Shown: positions 17,853-26,930, counted from the first letter of the stretch. The stretch: 64,000 nucleotides of DNA from Stenotrophomonas maltophilia (GCF_003970865.1 NZ_RXLZ01000004.1:1-64000), one strand, 5' to 3'. The notes: generated by a model from the sequence alone, not told the origin. Made by a program: numbers and translations.

Positions 17853-19310
17853 ATGCTCCTTCTACACGTTGGCGGGCTGGTGGTCAGGCGTATCACTTCA
17901 GTGGCAGTGCCCAGGACCGGGCGCGGACTCTCCCTGTATGCAGTGCTGCGCCCTGGTGCGTTGTTGGCAAGCCTGGCCCTGGCCGGCTGCATGTCGGTGC
18001 CTGTGCCAGACCTGCCTGACCGCACGCCCAGCACCTGGACCCAGGTGCCGCAGGGGCGGGGCGTGGCGGTGGATGCCAGGCAGTGGTGGAAAGTGCTGTC
18101 CGACCCGGCGCTGGATGGCCTGGTCGATCAGGCGGTCGCCGGCAACCTGGACCTGCAGCAGGCGACCCTTCGCCTGCAGGCCGTACGCATCGTCGCCGGC
18201 ACGTCCGACTCGCGTTTCCTGCCGGAAATCTCGGCCAGCGCCAAGCAGGTGCAGGACGCCGCCGCCGTCGATACCTACTTCCATGCCGGCATCGAAGCGA
18301 TCTGGGACCTGGGCCTGTTCGGCGCCGCCGAGAGTGCGCAGCTGAGCGCGCAGGCCTCGGCCGGCAATGCCGAGGCGCTGCGCAATGCCGCGCAGGTGGC
18401 GGTGATTGCCGACGTGGTGCGCAGCTATCTGGACCTGACCGTGGCACAGGCCCAGCAGGACCTGCTGGCCCGGCAGCAGACCGTGGATGACCGTGGCGAA
18501 CAGTTGGCCCTGGTCCGCCAGCGCCTGCGCCTGGATGAGCCAGGTGAGCTGGATCGCCTGCGTGCACGCCAGGCCACCACCCGCGCCGCCATCGCACAGG
18601 CGCGGGAAAACGCCGACAACGCGGCCCGCGCGCTGGCATTGCTGCTGGGCCGTGACGGTCCGGATCCGGCCTGGCGCGCCTATCGCACGCCGCCGAAGCT
18701 GGGCACGTTCTCGCTGCAGCAGGTGCCCGCCGATCTGCTGCGCCACCGTCCGCAGATCCTGCTGGCCGAATCGGAGGTAATGCAGGCTGCGGCCAGCAAG
18801 GGCTCTGCGCGCGCCGCGATGTATCCGCGGGTCAGCCTTGGCGGCTCCATCCTGTACGCCTACAACCTTACCCAGAACGCGCGCTCCAATTCCGACTCCA
18901 GTCCGTCAATCGGCCCGTACGTCGATATTCCACTGTGGGACTGGGGCCAACGCCGCGCGCGTTTCCATGCCGATGAGAAGCAACTGGACGCCGCATTGCT
19001 CGGCTACCGCAAAGCTGTGCTGGAAGGCGTGAGCGAAGTGGAAGGCGCGCTCGGCAGCCTTGCACGCCAGGACAGCAGCATCCAGTCGCTGCGTGTGGCC
19101 AACGATGCCGCCGGACAGCAGGTCAAGCGCCAGGCCCGACAGGTGCAGCTCGGCCTGTCCAGCGAATTCGATGGTCTCGACACGCAGCGTGCCGCACTGG
19201 CATCGCAGGCGGATCTGATCGGTGCGCAGGGTGCACGCGTGCTCGCGTTTGCTTCGCTGTACCGCGCGCTTGGCGGCGCACCGCTGCCGGCTGAGGGCGA
19301 ACAGCAATGA
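17853..19310 (+). CDS. TolC/NodT-type outer-membrane efflux lipoprotein
   Basis: Outer-membrane channel component of a tripartite exporter. The protein is up to 485 aa. A hydrophobic leader ends in the lipobox LALAGC (Cys near residue 46 from this start), followed by two outer-membrane-efflux-protein repeats with long coiled-coil helices. Internal GTG starts (for example 17943) would give a shorter, more typical signal peptide, so the start is uncertain. It overlaps the permease gene by four bases. In most such operons the OMF gene comes last; here it is first. Confidence 0.88.
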   Translation: MLLLHVGGLVVRRITSVAVPRTGRGLSLYAVLRPGALLASLALAGCMSVPVPDLPDRTPSTWTQVPQGRGVAVDARQWWKVLSDPALDGLVDQAVAGNLDLQQATLRLQAVRIVAGTSDSRFLPEISASAKQVQDAAAVDTYFHAGIEAIWDLGLFGAAESAQLSAQASAGNAEALRNAAQVAVIADVVRSYLDLTVAQAQQDLLARQQTVDDRGEQLALVRQRLRLDEPGELDRLRARQATTRAAIAQARENADNAARALALLLGRDGPDPAWRAYRTPPKLGTFSLQQVPADLLRHRPQILLAESEVMQAAASKGSARAAMYPRVSLGGSILYAYNLTQNARSNSDSSPSIGPYVDIPLWDWGQRRARFHADEKQLDAALLGYRKAVLEGVSEVEGALGSLARQDSSIQSLRVANDAAGQQVKRQARQVQLGLSSEFDGLDTQRAALASQADLIGAQGARVLAFASLYRALGGAPLPAEGEQQ

Positions 19311-20446
19311 TCGCGCTGGCCCGAAAGACCTTGGCCTATGAGTGGCGCCGGTTCTTGCCGGTAGTGCTGGCGATGTGTTTCGCCGGCGTGCTGCTGATCG
19401 TGCAGGCCGCACTGGTGCTGGGCATCTTCGGTACCGCCGCGATCTACGTGAAGGCATCGTCGGCCGATATCTGGGCCGGTTTTCCCGGTACCCAGAGCGT
19501 CAACTACGGCCATGCGATCAGTGCCGATGTGGAAAGCCACCTGCGCATGGACCCGGATGTCACCCGCGTCGAGCCCTACGAATGGGTCGATGGCGAGTGG
19601 CGCTCCAGTGCGCAGGGTACCGGCAACGTGTCGGTGTACCTGTCCGGCATCTCCACCCGCGACGACGCAATGATGTTCGCGCGCATCCTGCCCGCCGACC
19701 TGCGCGCGCAGTTGCGCGAACCGGGTGCGGTGATCGTCGACAGCGCCGATCTGGATACGCTCGGCGTGGACCTGCAGAACAGCCGTGCCTGGATCAATGG
19801 CAAGGCCGTGCGTGTGGTTGCCGCGCAACCAGGCCTGCGTGGCCTTGGTGGTGTCAATGTGCTGGCTTCGCTGGATACCGCGCGCGCCATCGCCGGTACC
19901 GACCCACATGAGGGCAGTACCTACTTCGTGGCGGGCCTGCGCTCGCCCGATCTGGCTGACCGGGTGCGAGACCGCTTGTCCGCGTCGATGGGCCAGGCCA
20001 CGCCAGTCGAGTTATGGACCGCGCCGGAGTTCGCCAGCCGCTCGCAGCAGTACTGGCTGTTCGATACCGGTGCCGGCATCGCGGTGTTGTTCATGGCCGT
20101 CATCGTCTGCTTCGTCGGCGCGGTGATCACCAACCAGTCGTTCGCGTCGGTGGTGGCCGGCTCGGTGCGCGAGTACGCTACGCTCAATGCACTCGGTGCC
20201 GGCCGCTATGCGCTGGCACGGGTGGTGTTCGAGCAGGCGTTGCTGATCGGCGGCGTGGGCATGTTGCTGGCGGCGGCGTTCAGTACCGTGGTGCTGTTGA
20301 TCGCGCAGACCCAGCGTGTGCCGGTGCAGCTGACACCAATGGTGATCCTCGGCTGCGTGGCACTGGTCGCGGTGATGGCCATGCTCTCCAGCATCATGGC
20401 GGTACGCAGTGTCGTCCGCTCCGATCCATCGTTGCTGCTGCGTTGA
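19307..20446 (+). CDS. ABC exporter permease (DevC/FtsX-like)
   Basis: 379-aa inner-membrane permease with one N-terminal helix (about 15-40), a large extracytoplasmic domain (about 45-255) and three C-terminal helices (around 260-285, 305-335, 345-365). This is the four-helix plan of the MacB/DevC/LolC type. The ATPase follows 11 bases later and a HlyD-type adaptor after that, so the set resembles DevBCA-like exporters. Confidence 0.85.
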   Translation: MIALARKTLAYEWRRFLPVVLAMCFAGVLLIVQAALVLGIFGTAAIYVKASSADIWAGFPGTQSVNYGHAISADVESHLRMDPDVTRVEPYEWVDGEWRSSAQGTGNVSVYLSGISTRDDAMMFARILPADLRAQLREPGAVIVDSADLDTLGVDLQNSRAWINGKAVRVVAAQPGLRGLGGVNVLASLDTARAIAGTDPHEGSTYFVAGLRSPDLADRVRDRLSASMGQATPVELWTAPEFASRSQQYWLFDTGAGIAVLFMAVIVCFVGAVITNQSFASVVAGSVREYATLNALGAGRYALARVVFEQALLIGGVGMLLAAAFSTVVLLIAQTQRVPVQLTPMVILGCVALVAVMAMLSSIMAVRSVVRSDPSLLLR

Positions 20447-20456
20447 GGACCGGCCG

Positions 20457-21185
20457 ATGACTTCCATACGCGCCGTCGCCCCGACTCTGCGGGCCGATGC
20501 ACTTGAAAAGGGCTTCATGTCAGGTGACGTGCAGGTGCCGGTGCTGCGCGGCCTGTCGCTGGACATCTATCCTGGCGAGCTGACCCTGGTATCGGGCCCG
20601 TCGGGTTGCGGCAAGAGCACGCTGTTGTCGCTGCTGTCTGGCCTGTCCGCGCCCGATGGTGGCCGCGTGCACGCGCTCGGCCAGGATGTGGGGCACATGA
20701 GCCGCAGCGAGGTGGAGCGCTTCCGCCTGCACCATGTCGGCTTCGTGTTCCAGGGCTTCAATCTGTTCCCGGCACTGACCGCGCTGGAGCAGGTGCAGTT
20801 GCCACTGGGCTATCGCGGCATGAGCAATCGTGAAAGCGAACCGCTGGCCCGCAGGGCACTGGAAGAGGTGGGCCTCAGCCACCGCAGCCACATGCGCCCG
20901 GCGCAGCTGTCCGGCGGCGAGAAGCAGCGCGTGGCGGTGGCCCGCGCCTTCGCCAAGTCGCCGACACTGATCTTCGCCGACGAACCCACCAGCGCGCTGG
21001 ACGCCGAGAATGGCCAGCGCGTGATCGACATCCTGCATCGCTACGCACGTGCGCATGGCGCCACGGTGCTGTGCGTGAGCCACGATCCGCGCCTGATCCG
21101 GCATGCCGATCGGGTGATCGCCATGGAAGACGGCATGGTCCGTGAGGACCGCCGCCAGAACGAAACTGTAGAGTCCGCCCCATGA
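20457..21185 (+). CDS. ABC exporter ATP-binding protein
   Basis: 242-aa LolD/MacB-N/DevA-type ATPase with Walker A GPSGCGKST (near residue 47), Q-loop (VFQGFNLFPALT), signature LSGGEKQRVAVARA, Walker B LIFADEPTSALD and an H-loop in CVSHDPRLI. The start at 20457 was preferred to an open frame from 20409 because it gives a compact N-terminus. It overlaps the adaptor gene by ATGA. Confidence 0.92.
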   Translation: MTSIRAVAPTLRADALEKGFMSGDVQVPVLRGLSLDIYPGELTLVSGPSGCGKSTLLSLLSGLSAPDGGRVHALGQDVGHMSRSEVERFRLHHVGFVFQGFNLFPALTALEQVQLPLGYRGMSNRESEPLARRALEEVGLSHRSHMRPAQLSGGEKQRVAVARAFAKSPTLIFADEPTSALDAENGQRVIDILHRYARAHGATVLCVSHDPRLIRHADRVIAMEDGMVREDRRQNETVESAP

Positions 21186-22099
21186 CCAAGACGTCGCACC
21201 TGCTTCCCCTCAGCCTGGCCCTGTCCGCGGCATTGCTGCTCGGTGCCTGTTCCAAGGACGCGCCCGCGCCTGCACCTGCGCCTTCAGGCAAGGCCGATGC
21301 CGCCGCCGGCAAGGTCGCGGTCGCGCGCGGCATCATCGATGTCGAGGGCGGGCTGATCGCGTTGGCGCCGCCGGTGGATGGCTCGATCACTGCCGCGCCG
21401 GTGAAGGAAGGCGCCACGGTGAAGAGGGGACAGCTGTTGCTGTCGCTGGATGGTGCCCTGCTGCAGCAGGAGGTGGCGATGGCCACCGCCGATCTCGCCT
21501 TGGCCAATGACCGCCTGAAGGGCAGCCAGGCGCAGCTGCGCGAACTGGAGCGCAACGCTACCCGCCTGTCCACGGGTGCCAGCGAGGGCGTGTCGTCCAA
21601 TCAGCAGGCCGATGCAGCCAAGCAGCAGCTGGCCGGTGTGCGCGCCGATGTCGACGTGGCCGGTGCGCAGGTCGACATGGCCCAGCACAAGCTGGAACAC
21701 GCCAGGCTGAAACTGCAGCAGATGTCGCTGAGCGCGCCGGAAGCCGGCACCGTGGTCGGCCAGGTGCCGGGCCTTGGCGCATTCGTGCAGGCCGGCAAGC
21801 CGGCGATCTCGCTGCTACCGGCGCGTCCGCTGCAGGTGCGTGCAGAACTGAGCGCCGCCTATGCCGATGCCGTGCAGGTCGGCATGAAGGCTACCGTCGT
21901 GCCGGATAGCGATGGCGCCGAAAACACCGGCACGCTGCCTGCTGCGCGCGTGGTGCGCATCAGCCCGGTGTTCGCGCAGGCACGCCTGCCTGAAGACGCA
22001 GGGCGCGGCGTGGCCAAGGTGGTGGAGTGCGTGCTGGAGTTCGATGGCGAGGCCAAGGCGCGCTTCGGCCAGCATGTGCGGGTGGAGTTCCGGAAGTAG
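21182..22099 (+). CDS. HlyD-family periplasmic adaptor lipoprotein
   Basis: 305-aa membrane-fusion protein. The signal peptide ends in the lipobox LLGACS (Cys near residue 23). A biotinyl-lipoyl-like beta segment follows (GGLIALAPPVDGSITAAPVKEGATVKRGQLLLSLDG), then a coiled-coil hairpin (about 95-175) and a second lipoyl half (LSAPEAGTVVGQVPGLGAFVQAG). It bridges the ABC permease to the TolC-like protein. Cargo cannot be predicted. Confidence 0.9.
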   Translation: MTKTSHLLPLSLALSAALLLGACSKDAPAPAPAPSGKADAAAGKVAVARGIIDVEGGLIALAPPVDGSITAAPVKEGATVKRGQLLLSLDGALLQQEVAMATADLALANDRLKGSQAQLRELERNATRLSTGASEGVSSNQQADAAKQQLAGVRADVDVAGAQVDMAQHKLEHARLKLQQMSLSAPEAGTVVGQVPGLGAFVQAGKPAISLLPARPLQVRAELSAAYADAVQVGMKATVVPDSDGAENTGTLPAARVVRISPVFAQARLPEDAGRGVAKVVECVLEFDGEAKARFGQHVRVEFRK

Positions 22100-22101
22100 G
22101 C

Positions 22102-22551
22102 CTAGCGTTGCAGTGGGGCCGCCTCCGCACGCCCTCGGCGCCTGAGCGCCCGCCATGCGCTCACTGCCGACACCACGCACAGCGCCAGCAGCAGTCCCAC
22201 GTCCAGCAGCAGCAACCACAGCAGATGCATGCCGTGCACCGGCGGCTGGTGCATGGCCGACAGCATCCACGGCACCGACCACGCCAGCAGCAGGGCGAAG
22301 GCAATCAACAGGCGCAGCCACAGTCGTTTCAGTTTCCAGGGACGCACGATCAAGGCGGCCACGACCAGTTCAACCGTGCCCAGCAACGCGAACACGATGA
22401 CGGTGCTGGTCGGGTAGGGCAGCTCTGCGCCTTCCAGTCGGTGCAGCAACCAGTAGTCCGGGGTGAAGCCGGCATTGACCAGCGCAGCGATCAGCGCCAG
22501 CCAGGTCAGCGCGACCAGCAACCAGAACAGGCGGACGTAGCGTCTAGGCAT
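22102..22551 (-). CDS. Hypothetical membrane protein
   Basis: 149-aa hydrophobic protein with about four helices (residues 5-28, 50-70, 75-100, 105-130) and an arginine-rich C-terminus. The start at 22551 (MPRRYV) overlaps the end of the next upstream gene by eight bases, so the two are probably one operon. Convergent with the exporter operon, two bases after the adaptor stop. Confidence 0.7.
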   Translation of the reverse strand: MPRRYVRLFWLLVALTWLALIAALVNAGFTPDYWLLHRLEGAELPYPTSTVIVFALLGTVELVVAALIVRPWKLKRLWLRLLIAFALLLAWSVPWMLSAMHQPPVHGMHLLWLLLLDVGLLLALCVVSAVSAWRALRRRGRAEAAPLQR

Positions 22552-22945
22552 CGGCGGTGTCCGTGGTGGCAGGCAGGCGGTTGTGTGATGCATACCATGC
22601 GGATGTGACGATCGCGGCCAGTGCCAGCAGGCCGGGCCCGAGGGTGAAGTACAGCAGGCGCAGCGGGTGGTTGTGCATCAGCGTCCAGCTGGCGAACGCC
22701 AAGGGGATCGCCAGCACCAACAGCTTGGCGAACAGCGGCCGCAACACCGCGATCAGCGGCTGCGCGCAGAGGAACATCCAGAACAGATAGAACTGGGCGA
22801 TGCCCAGCCCGATGTCGCGATGGGACGCGAAGCCGAAATGGTCGCGATACCAGTTCATCCCCAGCGGAATCAGTGCCCAGTACAGCAGCGCTACCAGCAG
22901 ATGAAGCGCCAGGGCGATCAACAGGGGCTTGCCGCGAAGGAACAT
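22544..22945 (-). CDS. Hypothetical membrane protein
   Basis: 133-aa protein with about four helices (about 8-28, 48-68, 70-90, 98-118). The HFGFASHRDIGLGIAQFYLFWMF part suggests a short soluble loop. First gene of the pair with 22102-22551; it begins about 130 bases from tRNA-Gly copy 3. No family recognised. Confidence 0.7.
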   Translation of the reverse strand: MFLRGKPLLIALALHLLVALLYWALIPLGMNWYRDHFGFASHRDIGLGIAQFYLFWMFLCAQPLIAVLRPLFAKLLVLAIPLAFASWTLMHNHPLRLLYFTLGPGLLALAAIVTSAWYASHNRLPATTDTADA

Positions 22946-23014
22946 GGGCGAACGGGGCTGGGCGGGGCAGCGTACCCCAGTGCGGACGCCCGTGACCGCA
23001 TGATGTGAAGACTG

Positions 23015-23043
23015 TTGACGGCGTGAAGGAATTTGGACACAAT
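23015..23043 (+). promoter_or_regulatory. Promoter of tRNA-Gly copy 3
   Basis: TTGACG (23015-23020), 17 bases, CACAAT (23038-23043), then the same agcgctccttcgacgcaggt leader as copy 2. Confidence 0.65.
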
Positions 23044-23075
23044 AGCGCTCCTTCGACGCAGGTCGAACGGAATCT

Positions 23076-23151
<76 letters not shown>

Positions 23152-23157
23152 GATTCT

Positions 23158-23185
23158 ACAGGGCCCCGGTAGGGGCCTTGTTTTT
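23158..23185 (+). terminator. Hairpin/terminator after tRNA-Gly copy 3
   Basis: Stem agggcccc / ggggcctt followed by g and T5. Copy 4 begins 109 bases later, so read-through into it is possible. Confidence 0.65.
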
Positions 23186-23293
23186 CTCCCGCCACGGCAA
23201 GGCGGGGCACGTTGGGCCACAAGGCTTTACGCGCAGTCAGAAAGGTGAAATCGCTGGTGTGTGTTCCGGGTTTCCGGTACCATGGCGGCTTAT

Positions 23294-23369
<76 letters not shown>

Positions 23370-23435
23370 TGTTCCGACAGGCCCCATCATGGGGTTTTGT
23401 CTTGTCAGGGCTCCGTTCCTGGCGTGCAGTACGTT

Positions 23436-23509
23436 GGCCTCATGGCAGAGTGGCTATGCACCGGATTGCAAATCCGTTTACAGCGGTTCGATTCCGCTTG
23501 AGGCCTCCA
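23436..23509 (+). tRNA. tRNA-Cys(GCA)
   Basis: 74-nt gene with encoded CCA; the anticodon loop TTGCAAA gives GCA. tRNA-Gly followed by tRNA-Cys reproduces the E. coli glyW-cysT order, but the tRNA-Leu that follows there is not adjacent here. Confidence 0.97.
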
Positions 23510-23516
23510 ATTGAAA

Positions 23517-23545
23517 AGCCCTGACTCCGGTCAGGGCTTTTTTTT
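23517..23545 (+). terminator. Terminator after tRNA-Cys
   Basis: Strong GC stem agccctgac / gtcagggct followed by a run of T8. It ends the tRNA-Gly/tRNA-Cys unit. Confidence 0.92.
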
Positions 23546-23771
23546 GTATTTGATGGATGCCGACTCTGCCAGCTTGGGCGACGGAACAGGAGCTGGAGCC
23601 CGTGTCGTAAGGTCCCGAGGTGCAATGCCGTGGGCAGAGTCGAGGGCTGGCAGTACGAAAAGACAGGGCAGCAGTCCCTGCCGCCCTGAAACACATGAAA
23701 GTGAGGTGTTGCACAGGCCCCACGAGAGAGAGCATGTGGACGTTCGTGCGCCAGTCGCCGGACTGAACCTG

Positions 23772-24170
23772 TCAGCCCGTTGGAAAGTCGGCATGGCGGT
23801 GGATCAACTTCCACTCGTCGTCGACGTTGCGGAAGACCTCGGTCACTCTGATGGTCACCTTGGTTGTGGCATCGCGGCCGGCCAGTTTGACGGCCGCAAT
23901 CTGGTGTCCTGTCCAGAAGGCGAGATCACCCTCGGCCTGGTGCAGGACATCGATTCGGCTTGTCCCCCCCGGCTGGAAAAGCGTCGAATCGCGCGCATAT
24001 CGTGCTGCAACGTCCTCGGCGCCGGAGATGCTGTCTCCGCTGGGGCTGTGAAATGTGGCTTGCCCGTCTTTGCTCAGAAGAGCGTCCAACGGGGCCGCAT
24101 CGCCGTTGCAGAACGCGGACGCTGCGCAGGCACGTCGGGAAAGGAATGAAGCAAAGCTTGCTGCTGTCAT
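23772..24170 (-). CDS. SnoaL-like/NTF2-fold protein
   Basis: 132-aa protein of the small cone-shaped NTF2/SnoaL-like superfamily: N-terminal helix pair, SKDGQATFHSPSG, then beta-strands ending TEVFRNVDDEWKLIHRHADFP. The start at 24170 follows an aggaaa site. It lies 38 bases after the WrbA-like gene and may be co-transcribed with it. Catalytic role unknown. Confidence 0.7.
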   Translation of the reverse strand: MTAASFASFLSRRACAASAFCNGDAAPLDALLSKDGQATFHSPSGDSISGAEDVAARYARDSTLFQPGGTSRIDVLHQAEGDLAFWTGHQIAAVKLAGRDATTKVTIRVTEVFRNVDDEWKLIHRHADFPTG

Positions 24171-24208
24171 TGGTGGATTTCCTGTTGCTGTCATTGGGAA
24201 TCTGACGG

Positions 24209-24814
24209 CTACGCTGCGGAACGGAAGGCGCTGCGTCCGTGGCTGACATGCAGGGCCAGAACAGCAACGCGCTCGCCAAGATGGCGCGCCGTAGCCAGAT
24301 CAGATTCCGGTGGTGCGGTTTCCGCCGTTTCATCGACATTGGACTGCGCCGCAGCGCCCAGCCAGAACCCGAGGCGATTGAGGTCATTCGGAGAGCCACT
24401 CGCTGAGTTGTTCGAGGCGGGCAAAGCCATGTTGACCCAGTGCATGCCGTGCTGTGCAGCGAAAACAGCCAGCTGGATCAACGTTCCGAGTTTGTCGCCC
24501 GCATGCGCGCCGGAGTTGGTGAAGCCCGCGGCGATCTTGTTCTGCCACGCGGCGCCTTTGGACATCACCTCGGGTGAGGTCACTTCCTGAAATGCCTTGA
24601 AGGCAGCTGAGACGTTGCCCATATAGGTGGGCGTGCCGAAGATGATCCCGTCCACCAGGGCCAGATCATCCCAGTGACGTTGTGCTTCTTCGACGGTGTA
24701 CAGAACGGCTTCGGCGCCTGGCACCTGCTCCACTCCCTCTCGCACGGCCTTGGCCTGCCGTGCTGTGTGGCCATAGGTGCTGTGGTAGACAACGGCTATT
24801 CGAACGCTGGACAT
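24209..24814 (-). CDS. WrbA-like flavodoxin-fold NAD(P)H:quinone oxidoreductase
   Basis: 201-aa FMN protein of the flavodoxin/WrbA family. It has the phosphate-binding loop YHSTYGHTARQA at the N-terminus, GTPTYMGNVSAAFKAF, and NSGAHAGDKLGTLIQLAVFAAQHGMHWV in the isoalloxazine-binding region. The ATG at 24814 is preceded by ggag on its strand. Probably a two-electron quinone reductase in the cytoplasm. Confidence 0.83.
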   Translation of the reverse strand: MSSVRIAVVYHSTYGHTARQAKAVREGVEQVPGAEAVLYTVEEAQRHWDDLALVDGIIFGTPTYMGNVSAAFKAFQEVTSPEVMSKGAAWQNKIAAGFTNSGAHAGDKLGTLIQLAVFAAQHGMHWVNMALPASNNSASGSPNDLNRLGFWLGAAAQSNVDETAETAPPESDLATARHLGERVAVLALHVSHGRSAFRSAA

Positions 24815-24919
24815 CTTGAACTCCAAGGAAAATGAACCCCTTGCGTTTCTGCAAGGCGCACGGGACCGATGAGGCTTCGAGTGGAAGCCTCAGCAGGAAA
24901 GATTCAGAACGGCTTGAAA

Positions 24920-25360
24920 TCAGCTGGCGAAAGCGCCTGCGACAATTTCAAGGCGATAGAGGAAGCGACGCCACGCCTCGCCCATACGTGTGTAACTGAG
25001 CGCAGACGTGGAGGGGAAACCGGACTGCTCCATGAGCAGACGTGTCCCGTTGCCTTCAGGCAGGAGTGTCCAGGTCACCGTGGTCTTCAGGCCGCTTGTG
25101 GACTCCGACCCATCTCCCCAGTGATACACCAGCAGCCGGGGAGGCTCTACCGCGACGACCTGGCAATGGGTTACTCCCGACCACCCTGGCAGGGGCGTTG
25201 CGCGCAACGTGAAACGGCGACCGACTTCGGGAACGAAGTCGTTGGCCATCAGCCACTCTTCGATAAGCCAGGACTGAGTCAACGCGCGCCATACCTTTTC
25301 CGGGGGATGCGGTAGCGTCCGTTCGAAGACCAGGCTATGTACATCCGGCGACGTGTTCAT
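24920..25360 (-). CDS. SRPBCC (AHSA1-like) protein
   Basis: 146-aa START/Bet v1-fold protein with the AHSA1 pattern FERTLPHPPEKVWRALT at the N-terminus and TRLLMEQSGF in the middle. The family often pairs with an ArsR regulator, as here: its ATG overlaps the regulator's stop by four bases. Ligand unknown. Confidence 0.82.
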   Translation of the reverse strand: MNTSPDVHSLVFERTLPHPPEKVWRALTQSWLIEEWLMANDFVPEVGRRFTLRATPLPGWSGVTHCQVVAVEPPRLLVYHWGDGSESTSGLKTTVTWTLLPEGNGTRLLMEQSGFPSTSALSYTRMGEAWRRFLYRLEIVAGAFAS

Positions 25361-25683
25361 GAGTCCATCCTGTCCAGCAGGCTGGACAGGGCATCGAGAC
25401 GTCCGTTCCAGAAGTCGCTGTACACCTTGAGCCAGTCCACCAGAGGAGAAAGTCCGCCAGGTGCAATCTGGTAATAGGTTTCGCGCCCGTCTTTGCGGCC
25501 CTCGACGAGCCCTGCCTGCTTGAGCACGGCCAGATGCTTGGAGACGGCGGGCTGGGAAATGCCCGCGAACTCGGTGAGGTTGCCCACCGTCTGTTCTCCC
25601 TCCCGGGCCAGGCGCTGGAAGATTCCGCGCCGTGTGGATTCCCCGAGTGCGCTGAACAGCGCATGGGTTGTGTCATGTTCCAT
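25357..25683 (-). CDS. ArsR-family transcriptional repressor
   Basis: 108-aa winged-helix regulator (LFSALGESTRRGIFQRLAREG, recognition helix ISQPAVSKHLAVLKQAGLV, wing GRKDGRETYYQIAPGG). It has no CxC metal site, so it belongs to the metal-independent group that accompanies SRPBCC proteins. First gene of a two-gene operon. Two ATAACC-type palindromes lie 22 and 48 bases upstream, consistent with autorepression. Confidence 0.87.
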   Translation of the reverse strand: MEHDTTHALFSALGESTRRGIFQRLAREGEQTVGNLTEFAGISQPAVSKHLAVLKQAGLVEGRKDGRETYYQIAPGGLSPLVDWLKVYSDFWNGRLDALSSLLDRMDS

Positions 25684-25704
25684 CGCCCGCTCTCATCTCA
25701 ATTC

Positions 25705-25746
25705 ATAGCCAATTGGTTATGCGTTAATTTATAACCATGGAGTTAT
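25705..25746. promoter_or_regulatory. Two ArsR-type operators
   Basis: ATAGCCAATTGGTTAT (25705-25720) and ATAACCATGGAGTTAT (25731-25746). Both are imperfect 16-bp palindromes with the shared core ATAACC-N4-GGTTAT, spaced 26 bp centre to centre, directly upstream of the ArsR gene. Operator role inferred. Confidence 0.65.
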
Positions 25747-25908
25747 GAGTCGTCAATAGGCGGTTGCAGCGTCCGAGTAAAACAAGTCCGACCATTCAGC
25801 CTGAACCCGGCCGTACAGGCTTGGCGCTCACCGCTCAAGGAGGGTGCTGAGATTGCTCAGGGCGCTTCAATCCGGTTCTCCGTGACCTGGACCGGCATCC
25901 AACGATGG

Positions 25909-26313
25909 CTACAGCCGGGCCAGCGCCTGCACCGTGGCTTGCGTCAGCGGCTGGGGCAGGGCATCCAGTGCGAACCAGCCCAGCCCGGTCTGCACACCCG
26001 GCTCCTGGATGGAAGCCTGGGCACCCGCAGGTGCCCGTGCCTCGAAGATCGGCGCGACCCAGTGCTGCGCAAGCGCCGGCTCGAAATGATCGGCCACGCA
26101 CAGCAGGCGCAGCAGCTGCACTTCCAAGGCGGTCTCCTCGCAGACTTCGCGGACCACAGCAGCCTCCACCGTTTCCATCCAGTCGACTTTGCCGCCGGGC
26201 AGGCCCCAATGCCCGCGCTCCGGATCGCGTCCGCGCTGGATCAGCAGGATGCGGCCGTCGGCATCACGGACGACGGCGCCGCATCCAACGCGGGGAATCT
26301 GCAGTTCAGTCAT
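25909..26313 (-). CDS. Nudix hydrolase
   Basis: 134-aa hydrolase with the Nudix box in GGKVDWMETVEAAVVREV followed by CEETALEV (Ala replaces the usual Gly near its end). The start at 26313 (MTELQIP) is preferred over 26355. It resembles MutT/NudG-like nucleotide or dinucleotide pyrophosphatases; substrate unresolved. Divergent from an acetyltransferase gene. Confidence 0.86.
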   Translation of the reverse strand: MTELQIPRVGCGAVVRDADGRILLIQRGRDPERGHWGLPGGKVDWMETVEAAVVREVCEETALEVQLLRLLCVADHFEPALAQHWVAPIFEARAPAGAQASIQEPGVQTGLGWFALDALPQPLTQATVQALARL

Positions 26314-26420
26314 GGCGGAGAATGAAGAAGGGGCTGTCTTCATTCTTGCATGCACGTCGCATCAGGCGAACCCACGTTAGGCTGGGCACCTGTGCATCAA
26401 CAACCTCACGGGTGCGTCGC

Positions 26421-26918
26421 ATGCTTATCCGGCAACTCAGCGCTGACGACGCCGATATTCTCTGGCAAGCACGGTTGCAGGCGCTTCGCGAGTCGCCCGC
26501 TGCGTTCCTGTCCACGCTGGCCGAGGCGCAGAATGACTCGGCGGACGTGATGCGCGCCCAGCTTGCTGATCCTGGTACGCGCTACTTCGGCGCTTTCGTT
26601 GACGGCACGCTGGTGGGCTTCCTGCGTTACGTGCGCCCGGTGTGGATGGCGCGACGGCATACGGCGGAAGTGCACAGTGTCCACGTGGGGGCTGGCCATC
26701 GTGGCCAGGGTATCGCCCGTCAGCTTCTTCTTGCAGCGTTCGCGGCTGCGCGCGCGGAAGGCATTGAATCGCTCACCCTCACTGTGCTGGCGGACAATAC
26801 TGCCGCACGCGCGCTGTATGAATCGGCGGGTTTCAGCGTATTCGGCACGGAGCCGGACGCGGTGAAGCGCGGAGATCGGTACATCGATATCGTCTGGTAC
26901 CGGCGCTCCCTGCTCTGA
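26421..26918 (+). CDS. GNAT acetyltransferase
   Basis: 165-aa protein with the complete GNAT fold: N-terminal LSADDADILWQARLQAL, acetyl-CoA loop VHVGAGHRGQGIARQLL, and the C-terminal NTAARALYESAGFSVFG motif. Acceptor unknown. Confidence 0.87.
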   Translation: MLIRQLSADDADILWQARLQALRESPAAFLSTLAEAQNDSADVMRAQLADPGTRYFGAFVDGTLVGFLRYVRPVWMARRHTAEVHSVHVGAGHRGQGIARQLLLAAFAAARAEGIESLTLTVLADNTAARALYESAGFSVFGTEPDAVKRGDRYIDIVWYRRSLL

Positions 26919-26930
26919 GCAGATGCGAGC

